From NCBI RefSeq assembly GCF_016919445.1, contig NZ_CP070356.1:2140001-2204000 (forward strand): a stretch of 64,000 bases of DNA, in the 5' to 3' direction. Position 1 is the first letter of the stretch. Every line of letters begins with the position of its first letter. This DNA is from Pseudomonas sp. PDNC002. GTDB lineage: Bacteria; Pseudomonadota; Gammaproteobacteria; Pseudomonadales; Pseudomonadaceae. The notes below the pieces were generated by a model. The model saw nothing but the letters and a program-made list of their open reading frames with translations, made no database searches and was not told the origin of the DNA. Positions 11,625 through 18,146 of the stretch are shown here, one piece after another. The translations under genes and the position numbers were made by a program.

Positions 11625-12767
11625 TCAGGCCTGCTTCAGCGTTACCAATCCATTCAATACCTGATCCAGGCCGCCGAATACCGAGATGCGGTCGATTCGT
11701 TCGGCCACCCGTTCCAGGGTTTCCAGTTCCTTCAGGCGCAGGGCGGTGGGGTTGTCTTCCATCACCTTGGCCGTGTTCAGCAGCGAGCGGGTCGCCGAGG
11801 TTTCTTCACGACGACGGATCACGTTCGCCTGTGCGGCCTTCTCAGCCTCCACCACCTGGGCCAGCAGGGTCTTCATCTCGCCCGGCAGGATGATGTCGCG
11901 CACGCCCAGGCCGCTGACCTCGATGCCGGTGCCTTGCAGCCGCTCCTTCAGGTAGGCGCCGACCGACTCGTCGATCACCTGCTTGTTCTCCAGCAGTTCA
12001 TCCAGCGTGCGCGTTCCCACTGCCGCGCGCAGGCCGAACTGCAGCTCGCGGTAGAGGTGCTCCAGCGGCTTGCTCAGGCTGGAAAACGCCATCAGCACGT
12101 CGCTGTAACGCCAGTTGGCAGCCAGGTTCAGGCGCAGGCTCACCTTGTCCCGGGTGAGGATTTCCTGGCCGCTGACTTCCAGCGCCTGGATCCGCGTATC
12201 GATCAGCTCCACGCTCACCTGGCGGTTGTGGCGCCAGAAGCCGTACTGGCCCGCCGGCAACAGCTCGACCACCGCGCCGTCGACTTTCAGCACGCCGACC
12301 TGGTAGGCCGGCACCAGCGTTACCAGCAGCGCCTCGGCGCCGATCACGCTGCGGCCGCGCAGGTTGCCCTGCATCTGCTGCAACAGCGACGGGGCCACGC
12401 GGTACTCCTGGCCCAGGTCGATGCGCTCCAGGCGCTGCTCGGTCTGGCCTTTCCAGTACAGTCGGCGGCTGCCGGGTGCGAGGATTTCCGCCAGCACACC
12501 GTCCTCGAAACGCAGGCCGGCCTCGTTCTCGGCCAGGTCCATGCGGGTGAAGTAGCGTTCGACCAGCGCAGGTTCGGACTGGCGCAGGTAGCCGGCCAGG
12601 CGGTGCTCGAACAGTGGGGTGTTCAGGCTGAAGGTTTCCACGCTCAGGCGGTTGTACAGGTCCAGGTGGCGGTGGATGCCTGGCTCGAGGATCGCCAGGA
12701 AGTCGCCCTCGGAGTACAACAGGCCTCGTTCGTTCTTCTTCACGGTAAAGCGCTTCAGCAGTTTCAT
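11625..12767 (-). CDS. Slipin (SPFH/Band 7 protein) of the rtc operon
   Basis: A 380-residue stomatin/prohibitin-type protein. The Band 7 core is visible: AEALLVTLVPAYQVGVLKVDG, VSVELIDTRIQALEVSGQEILTRD and the long helical region ending with VVEAEKAAQANVIRRREETSATRSLLNTAKVMEDNPTALRL split over the C-terminal third, typical of slipins. Unlike many slipins there is no obvious N-terminal membrane helix; the protein starts MKLLKRFTVKKNERGLLY. It is the first protein gene after the sigma-54 promoter. Slipin genes near rtc operons are known in several bacteria, but the function there is not settled; membrane attachment of the repair machinery is a guess. The ATG at 12767 has a GGAAGAGAG site. Confidence 0.88.
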   Translation of the reverse strand: MKLLKRFTVKKNERGLLYSEGDFLAILEPGIHRHLDLYNRLSVETFSLNTPLFEHRLAGYLRQSEPALVERYFTRMDLAENEAGLRFEDGVLAEILAPGSRRLYWKGQTEQRLERIDLGQEYRVAPSLLQQMQGNLRGRSVIGAEALLVTLVPAYQVGVLKVDGAVVELLPAGQYGFWRHNRQVSVELIDTRIQALEVSGQEILTRDKVSLRLNLAANWRYSDVLMAFSSLSKPLEHLYRELQFGLRAAVGTRTLDELLENKQVIDESVGAYLKERLQGTGIEVSGLGVRDIILPGEMKTLLAQVVEAEKAAQANVIRRREETSATRSLLNTAKVMEDNPTALRLKELETLERVAERIDRISVFGGLDQVLNGLVTLKQA

Positions 12768-13029
12768 CTCTCTCTTCCTTCTTCTCTTTGTCCTTGGGTG
12801 CCGGTGTTCGCCGGCCCGTCGGGTGGCGAGGAGGGAGCCTGCGAGAGCCAGGTGCTGCGGACTTCCTGTCCATTGCGCCGAATCCATCGGCTAGCACTTG
12901 CCTTGTCGCGGGCCCGGTCCTCTTACCGGGCGGGCCGGCGGCGGCTTCGGGTCCCTGGCGTATCCGGCCTTCCTGGCCACTTTGCGCCTGTCCCGTCGCC
13001 CACCGGCGGGGTGTTGCCTTCATGAGTAG

Positions 13030-13046
13030 CTGCCTTAACAGGGCAG
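13030..13046 (-). ncRNA. tRNA-Asn-type anticodon stem-loop mimic in rtc leader
   Basis: On the transcribed strand CTGCC-CTGTTAA-GGCAG forms a 5-bp stem and 7-nt loop. The loop CTGTTAA is identical to the anticodon loop of the tRNA-Asn(GTT) gene at 57405-57480 in this window. No D arm, T arm or acceptor accompanies it. It is read as part of the 5' leader of the slipin-rtcBA transcript. Confidence 0.5.
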
Positions 13047-13047
13047 T

Positions 13048-13112
13048 GTTCGAGTCGAACCCGCGACAGGCCATTCGAAAATGGCTGCTCTACCAGGCTG
13101 AGCTATCGAACG
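13048..13112 (-). ncRNA. Degenerate tRNA-like element 2 in rtc leader
   Basis: On the minus strand there is a 6-bp acceptor-like helix (GTTCGA / TCGAAC), a canonical D arm (GCTC-AGCCTGGTA-GAGC), and an anticodon-like stem GCCAT/ATGGC with a 6-nt loop. The T arm has its 5' strand and TTCGAC loop but its 3' strand is missing, so the sequence passes straight into the acceptor strand. No CCA end. It starts within one base of the end of element 1. It cannot be an ordinary tRNA. Confidence 0.55.
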
Positions 13113-13182
13113 GCACGGGCAGGATTCGAACCTGTGACGGCTCCCCTCAAAGGAGTGCTCTACCGGGCTGAGCTACCGCGCC
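13111..13182 (-). ncRNA. tRNA-like element 1 in rtc leader (four arms, no CCA)
   Basis: A full cloverleaf can be drawn on the minus strand: 7-bp acceptor GGCGCGG/CCGTGCC (one G-U), D arm GCTC-AGCCCGGTA-GAGC, anticodon arm with loop TTTGAGG (UGA, a serine anticodon), and T arm CAGG-TTCGAAT-CCTG. The base pair at the foot of both the anticodon and T stems is an A-C mismatch, the base between D and anticodon stems is missing, there is no long variable arm as in real tRNA-Ser, and no CCA is encoded although the three true tRNAs in this window all have it. It therefore looks like a tRNA mimic inside the operon leader. Confidence 0.65.
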
Positions 13183-13301
13183 ATCGACCGTGACTGCTGC
13201 AGCGGCATGCACGAAGCCGACACCAGGGGTGGGCTCGGGCACCGGCGGGAGTTGAAGTCCCTGCCCGTGGGCTGCATCAGCGATGCGGTCGAGAGGGATA
13301 T

Positions 13302-13317
13302 AGCGAGAGGTGTGCCA
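13302..13317 (-). promoter_or_regulatory. Sigma-54 promoter of the rtc operon
   Basis: On the minus strand TGGCAC-ACCTC-TCGCT matches the sigma-54 consensus TGGCAC-N5-TTGCW with one mismatch and the invariant GG and GC at correct spacing. It lies between the operon and the divergent rtcR, whose product is a sigma-54 activator, and the predicted start is near 13290. Confidence 0.85.
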
Positions 13318-13355
13318 GGTTTGTTTTCGATGGGTGAGGAGGTTTGTAAATAGCT

Positions 13356-13452
13356 GATAAATAACGATTTAATTATTTTTATTGCGTGGCCTTTTGATTT
13401 CGCTGGTTGGTCGGTGAAGATATTTATGGATATTCTTGGATCGTTATTTATC
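13356..13452. promoter_or_regulatory. Candidate RtcR operators: 13-bp inverted repeat pair
   Basis: GATAAATAACGAT (13356-13368) and its exact complement ATCGTTATTTATC (13440-13452) flank the divergent AT-rich region. The first copy is about 40 bp upstream of the -24 element; the second ends 14 bp before the rtcR ATG, so the same protein could activate the operon and hold back rtcR. The 13 of 13 match is hard to explain by chance, though the region is AT-rich. Confidence 0.6.
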
Positions 13453-13466
13453 TTGATGGATAAAAG

Positions 13467-15068
13467 ATGAAAGCCAAGAAAACCGTCGCCATCGGCTTCC
13501 TCGGTTCGACCCTGGACCGCGTCGGCAAGGGCGCGGCGCGCTGGCAGAAGTGGCGGCCCACGGTCGGCCTGTGCCAGCAGCAGGACCTGCTGATCGACCG
13601 CCTGGAGCTGATCCACGGGCTGGATGCGCGGGATATCGGGCTGGCCGAGCGCGTCGCCGCCGACGTCCGGCACGTCTCCCCGGAAACCGAGGTGCGCCTG
13701 CAACCCATGGCGCTGCGCAACCCCTGGGACTTCGAAGAGGTCTACGGCGCGTTGCACGATTTCGTCGGCGGTTACCCCTTCGACACCGAGCGCGAGGACT
13801 ACCTGGTGCACATCACCACCGGGACGCACGTCGCGCAGATCTGCTGGTTTCTCCTGACCGAGGCGCGCTACCTGCCGGCGCGGCTGGTGCAGGCGTCGCC
13901 GTCGCGGCGCAAGGACGAGGCGCGGCAGCCGGAAGGGACGGTCGCGGTGATCGACCTCAACCTGTCGCGTTACGACCGCATCGCCACGCGCTTCCGCCGC
14001 GAGCAGGAGGAGAGCCTGGCGTTCCTGAAGTCCGGCATCGCCACGCGCAACGCCGAGTTCAACCGTTCCATCGAGCAGATCGAGCGGGTTGCCGGGCGCT
14101 CCCGCGCACCGATGCTGCTGATCGGCCCGACCGGCGCCGGCAAGTCGTTCCTCGCTCGTCGCGTGTACGAGCTCAAGCGCGCGCGGCACCAGTTCCAGGG
14201 CCGTTTCGTCGAGGTGAACTGCGCAACGCTGCGCGGCGACGGCGCCATGTCCGCGCTGTTCGGCCACATCAAGGGGGCCTTCACCGGCGCGCAGAACGCC
14301 CGCGAAGGCCTGCTGCGCGCGGCCGATGGCGGCATGCTGTTCCTTGACGAGATCGGCGAGTTGGGCCTGGACGAGCAGGCCATGCTGCTCAAGGCCATCG
14401 AGGAGAAGCGTTTCTTCCCGCTGGGCTCGGACCGCGAGATGGGCAGCGATTTCCAGCTGATCGCCGGCACTCACCGTGATCTGCGCGAGCGCGTCGCCGA
14501 GGGGCTGTTCCGCGAGGACCTGTTCGCCCGCATCAACCTCTGGACCTTCGACCTGCCGGGCCTGGCAGGGCGCCGTGAGGACATCGAGCCGAACATCGAT
14601 TTCGAGCTGGAACGCCACGCCCGCGAGCAGGGCCGGCTGGTGCGTTTCAACCGCGAAGCGCGCACGCGCTACCTGGCTTTCGCCAACTCGGCGCTGGCGC
14701 TGTGGAGCGGCAACTTCCGCGAGCTGTCGGCATCCATCACGCGCATGGCAACCCTGGCCGACAGCGGGCGGATCGATGAGGCGCTGGTCGAGGAAGAGAT
14801 CGGCCGGTTACGCCGCTCCTGGGGCGCCACCCAGGCGGAAAGCCTGCTGCAGCTTTTGCTGGGGGAGGGCGCCGAGACGCTGGACCTGTTCGACCGGCTG
14901 CAACTGGAAGCGGTGATCGGCGTCTGCCGCCAGGCGCGCAGCCTGTCCGACGCCGGTCGTCAGCTGTTCGCCGTCTCGCGCCAGGAAAAGCAGAACCCCA
15001 ACGACGCCGATCGCCTGCGCAAGTACCTGGCGCGCTTCGGCCTGGATTGGGCGTCGTTGAGGGGCTGA
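13467..15068 (+). CDS. rtcR: RtcR, sigma-54-dependent activator of RNA repair genes
   Basis: A 533-residue regulator with an N-terminal CARF-like sensor domain (about 1-185) and a sigma-54 AAA+ domain. Visible are Walker A GPTGAGKS at 220-227, the sigma-54 contact loop GAFTGA at 270-275, Walker B GGMLFLDEIGEL, and a C-terminal helix-turn-helix-like region (DAGRQLFAVSRQEKQNPNDADRLRKYL in parts). CARF domains bind RNA ligands; in E. coli and Salmonella RtcR responds to damaged RNA, in particular tRNA fragments. It is divergent from the operon it controls. The ribosome site before ATG 13467 is weak (GATGGA), consistent with low expression. Confidence 0.96.
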   Translation: MKAKKTVAIGFLGSTLDRVGKGAARWQKWRPTVGLCQQQDLLIDRLELIHGLDARDIGLAERVAADVRHVSPETEVRLQPMALRNPWDFEEVYGALHDFVGGYPFDTEREDYLVHITTGTHVAQICWFLLTEARYLPARLVQASPSRRKDEARQPEGTVAVIDLNLSRYDRIATRFRREQEESLAFLKSGIATRNAEFNRSIEQIERVAGRSRAPMLLIGPTGAGKSFLARRVYELKRARHQFQGRFVEVNCATLRGDGAMSALFGHIKGAFTGAQNAREGLLRAADGGMLFLDEIGELGLDEQAMLLKAIEEKRFFPLGSDREMGSDFQLIAGTHRDLRERVAEGLFREDLFARINLWTFDLPGLAGRREDIEPNIDFELERHAREQGRLVRFNREARTRYLAFANSALALWSGNFRELSASITRMATLADSGRIDEALVEEEIGRLRRSWGATQAESLLQLLLGEGAETLDLFDRLQLEAVIGVCRQARSLSDAGRQLFAVSRQEKQNPNDADRLRKYLARFGLDWASLRG

Positions 15069-15081
15069 GGCGCAATGCGCC

Positions 15082-16947
15082 TCAGTAGTGGTACCAGCGC
15101 AGCTCCAGCATCACCTCGTTGCGCGGGCTCGCCTCGTGGCTGAACTCGCGTTGTGCCGATAAGCGCAGGCCGAGGTTGCGGCCCAGCTCCACCTGCTGGC
15201 CGAAGCTCAGGGTGCGGCGCACTTCGCCGTTGTGGAAGTAATCGCCCTTGCCCTCCAGGCTGAGGTTGCCCAGCGGGTTGCTCCAGAGCACGCCGGTGTC
15301 GAAGCCCATGGCCGGGGCGATGGTGGCGGCGAAGTCCTGGTTGTTCTCGATGCGCGCCGTGCCCAGGGCGAAGGCCTGCAGGTCGTCGGTGAGTTTCCAG
15401 CTGCCGCCGGCGCCGCCGTTGAGGTGGCCGACCAGGGTGTCGTGGTCATTGTCGCTGTGTTTGCCGATCACCCGTTCCCAGCCGCCGGCGACTTGCCATG
15501 ACAGCGGTTGCAGCAGCTCGTTGCGCGGCGTCATGGAGCGGATGGTGACCAGGTCCAGTTGCTGCAGTTGCCAGCGATTGCCTTCGTACTGGCGCAGCTT
15601 GAGCTGGCCGATCTCGATCTGCGCGCCGAGGGGGAAACCGTAGGCGTTGTCGTCCAGGTCGTGGTACGCCATGCGCAGGCCGTACTGGGCGAATGCCTCG
15701 CCATCGCGGCTACCGGCGCCCAGTTGCCAGGTGCGGGATTCGTGGCCGCTCTCCGGCTGGCCGGGGCGCTCCACGTCCAGCGCGGGCGGCGGGTTGCGGT
15801 TGATCGCCTTGAGCAGGTTGTAGCTGCGCGAGGCGGAGCCTTCGTCGCGCGCCTGGCCGGTGGCGCGGTAGCGCACGAGGCGGAAGGCGGTGTCCTGCAC
15901 CAGCGCCTGGCGGTCGACGGGGAGGGCGGCGAATTCGGGGCTCTGCAACTGGCTGTCGTCATCGGCGATGTGTCGCGCCAGTACCTTCTCGTCGTGGCTC
16001 AGCGGTTCGCCGCGGGCCAGCAGCTCGCGTTCGCGGGAGGGGCGGTAGTCCACGCGGTCGATCAACCCGGCGTTCTTCACTGCGCGCACGGTATCGGTTG
16101 GGATGGCGGTAATCGGGAATTCGTCGGTCAGCTCGGTGCCGGGCCGGGCGATCTCCAGCAACTCCAGTAGGCGGAACGAGCAGTTCTCGTCGAAGAAGTA
16201 GTACTTGAAGCGAATCTGCTTCAGCTCCCAGACGTGTTCCACCATGCGCCCGGTTTCCTCGGGCGTCAGGTTCAGGCGGTACTCCCAGAGGTCGCGGTTC
16301 TCCAGGCGGCTGTATTCGGAGAGCTTCTCGCGGTAGGGCACCAGGGCGAACAGGCCGGGGTAGCCGCCCATCAGGCCTTTCCACGCATAGAGAATGCTGT
16401 TGTCCATGCCTTCGATGAAGGCGCCGAAGTTCAGCGCGTAGCTGAGCAGGGCGGTGTTGTCGGAGTCGACGTCGGCCTGGTCGATGCGCAGCAGGGTATG
16501 GCCGAACATCGAGGACGGGCTGTTCAGGTAGGCAGCGGGGAACACCAGCACGGCGCTGTGCGGGTTGATGTCGCGGTACCAGGTCTGGAACTCCTTGCAC
16601 TCGACCTGCGGCAAGTCGTCGAGCTGCAATTGCTGGCGTAGCCAGCGGGTGCGCGCGGGATAGACGCACTGGGCGTGCTTGTCGCCGAGACTGGCGGGGG
16701 CGTAGAGGGCCTTCACGGTCGCCGCCAGTTCCGACTCCGGGTGGCGCTCTCCGTCCTTGGCGAGGAAAAAGTCCGGATCGTCGACAAAACTGCGCCAGCC
16801 ACCAAGTTTGGCGTGCTCGTAGTGGCCCAGGGCGAGCCAGTAGGGCTCGTTGGCCAACGCCTGCAGGCGTTGCGCGGCGATCTGTGGGGCGGCGAACAGG
16901 GAAGTGCAGGCGCACAGCGCCATCCAGGGCAACAGGCGTTTGGGCAT
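15082..16947 (-). CDS. DUF4105 (Lnb-type N-terminal domain) protein with beta-barrel-like C-terminus
   Basis: A 621-residue exported protein. Residues 1-18 form a signal peptide ending LFAAPQ. The DUF4105 region (about 110-290) has the family motifs NSPSSMFGHTLLRID, LNFGAF, YSRLENRDLWEYRL and YYFFDENCSFRLLELL, including His and Cys residues expected for a papain-like fold. DUF4105 is found in Lnb, a lipoprotein N-acyltransferase of Bacteroides. The C-terminal 250 residues are rich in alternating aromatic strands and end RWYHY, like an outer membrane barrel. I infer an envelope enzyme; lipoprotein acylation is not shown. It ends 13 nt after the convergent rtcR stop. The start at 16947 gives the signal peptide MPKRLLPW. 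Confidence 0.82.
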   Translation of the reverse strand: MPKRLLPWMALCACTSLFAAPQIAAQRLQALANEPYWLALGHYEHAKLGGWRSFVDDPDFFLAKDGERHPESELAATVKALYAPASLGDKHAQCVYPARTRWLRQQLQLDDLPQVECKEFQTWYRDINPHSAVLVFPAAYLNSPSSMFGHTLLRIDQADVDSDNTALLSYALNFGAFIEGMDNSILYAWKGLMGGYPGLFALVPYREKLSEYSRLENRDLWEYRLNLTPEETGRMVEHVWELKQIRFKYYFFDENCSFRLLELLEIARPGTELTDEFPITAIPTDTVRAVKNAGLIDRVDYRPSRERELLARGEPLSHDEKVLARHIADDDSQLQSPEFAALPVDRQALVQDTAFRLVRYRATGQARDEGSASRSYNLLKAINRNPPPALDVERPGQPESGHESRTWQLGAGSRDGEAFAQYGLRMAYHDLDDNAYGFPLGAQIEIGQLKLRQYEGNRWQLQQLDLVTIRSMTPRNELLQPLSWQVAGGWERVIGKHSDNDHDTLVGHLNGGAGGSWKLTDDLQAFALGTARIENNQDFAATIAPAMGFDTGVLWSNPLGNLSLEGKGDYFHNGEVRRTLSFGQQVELGRNLGLRLSAQREFSHEASPRNEVMLELRWYHY

Positions 16948-17008
16948 GTAGGAGACTACTGGAAGGAAAGGGGGAGCCCGCTCTGCGGAGCGGGCTCGCA
17001 TCAGGCGA

Positions 17009-17497
17009 TCAGGCCTGTTCGGCGTACTTGGCCAGGGTGGTGTCCTGCTTCAGCACGGCCTGGGTGTTGGCATAGACGTCCTGGGCGGTAACGTCGGACT
17101 TGGTGAAGATCTGAGCGAAGTGCTCGTGGGTGACCTGGGCGAAGTGTGCGCGGTCTTCGGGCTTCACGCCCAGCACCACGGCGTAGGTGGTCAGCGCTTC
17201 GCCGTCACCCTTGGCCATGTCCTCGGACAGCTCGTCCATGATGCTGCTGAGCACGATCATCGGCTTGCCGCCGTAGGTCAGCGCACCGTTGGTGTGGCAG
17301 CCGTTGGTGCCGGTGGTCATGCCGAAGGTGTTGTTGCCGCTGGTGCCGTTGGTGGTGGCTGCCAGGACGTGGGTGGCGGTGCCGCGCTGGCCCTTGAACA
17401 GCATGTTGCCCCAGCCGCAGCCGTCGCTGCCGGGGGCATCGGCGAGGGCGCTGAGGGAGGCGGTGGCGAGGAGGGTACCGAGCAGAATCCTTTTCAT
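17009..17497 (-). CDS. DUF3015 family exported protein
   Basis: A 162-residue protein with a signal peptide (MKRILLGTLLATASLSALADA, cut after about 20). The mature protein begins with a Gly/Cys segment (GSDGCGWGNMLF) and a TTGTNGCHTNG motif, so two cysteines may pair. It matches the DUF3015 family, which is periplasmic and of unknown function. It is 61 nt upstream of the DUF4105 gene on the same strand, so the two are probably cotranscribed; a shared role is plausible but untested. Confidence 0.88.
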   Translation of the reverse strand: MKRILLGTLLATASLSALADAPGSDGCGWGNMLFKGQRGTATHVLAATTNGTSGNNTFGMTTGTNGCHTNGALTYGGKPMIVLSSIMDELSEDMAKGDGEALTTYAVVLGVKPEDRAHFAQVTHEHFAQIFTKSDVTAQDVYANTQAVLKQDTTLAKYAEQA

Positions 17498-17726
17498 CGT
17501 TTTTCTCTCTTTATGAGGTCGGGGACCGTTGAACAGTCGCTGACAACAAAACAGCGCCTGCCAGAGCTTTTCTCCAATGCCTTGCGGGTGTCAAGGCAAC
17601 CGCTGCCGTCAGCAGTATGGCCGAGCCGGGACGACAAGACCCGGCGACCGGCAATTGATCGGCATCAGCGGCGGAAGTCTTGGAACCGGCCACACTTCAA
17701 TCAGTTCCCCTTCTGAGGTGGTTGTC

Positions 17727-18050
17727 ATGGTCGATTTCGATCCAAGGCCGGCGTTGGACCAATTGGCGGCGGAATACTCCAAGCGCGCCGAGGCGATCCG
17801 TCGCGACCTGGGCCAGGCGCACTCGCCGGATTTCGCCGAGCAGGCCCAGCAGCGGCAGAACGATGACGTCCTGCGCGCGCTGTTGGCCGAAGCGGAAGCC
17901 GGCATGCGTCTGGTCGGGCTGGCGCGGCTGCGGCTGGCCGAGGGCACCTACGGCGAGTGCGCGCGCTGCGGCGACCCCATCGAAGAGCGTCGCCTGCGTG
18001 CGCTGCCGGCAGCCGAGCACTGTCTGCGCTGCGCGGACGCCGTGGACTGA
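17727..18050 (+). CDS. DksA/TraR-family C4 zinc-finger protein
   Basis: A 107-residue protein. The C-terminus has the DksA/TraR finger CARCGDPIEERRLRALPAAEHCLRCA (in two halves), with all four cysteines present, preceded by a helical region. It lacks the long coiled coil tip of true DksA (about 150 residues), so it may bind RNA polymerase in the secondary channel like other short members. The ATG at 17727 has a GAGGTGG site; the longer open frame upstream is rejected. It is 96 nt before the Lon-type protease gene. Confidence 0.88.
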   Translation: MVDFDPRPALDQLAAEYSKRAEAIRRDLGQAHSPDFAEQAQQRQNDDVLRALLAEAEAGMRLVGLARLRLAEGTYGECARCGDPIEERRLRALPAAEHCLRCADAVD

Positions 18051-18146
18051 CGCTGTCACCAATACTGCCTTGCCAGTGGCGCGCGGGCAGCGCGAGAATG
18101 CGGGCAACTCTCCGCGGCCTTGCGCCGCCTGAAGCAAGGACTTCCG

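Larger units (their letters stand above)
12768..13301 (-). ncRNA. Long structured 5' leader of the slipin-zinc ribbon-rtcB-rtcA operon
   Basis: If the sigma-54 promoter at 13302-13317 is used, transcription starts near 13290 and the message has a leader of about 520 nt before the slipin ATG at 12767. No convincing reading frame is present. It contains a short GGGA-CTTCAAC-TCCC hairpin (about 13247-13261), the two tRNA-like elements and the Asn-type stem-loop, then about 260 nt of GC-rich sequence. In Salmonella the comparable operon encodes Y RNAs with tRNA-like domains next to rtcBA; here no Ro60 (TROVE) gene is in the operon. Confidence 0.6.

Noticed and set aside
11151..13025. Plus-strand 624-codon frame across the slipin and zinc-ribbon genes
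   Set aside because: The minus strand encodes clear Band 7 and zinc-ribbon proteins and the plus frame has no motif.
13048..13182. Two real tRNA genes (for example tRNA-Ser) in the rtc leader
   Set aside because: No CCA, missing bases, A-C mismatches and an absent T-stem strand; real tRNA-Ser needs a long variable arm. Kept as tRNA-like elements.
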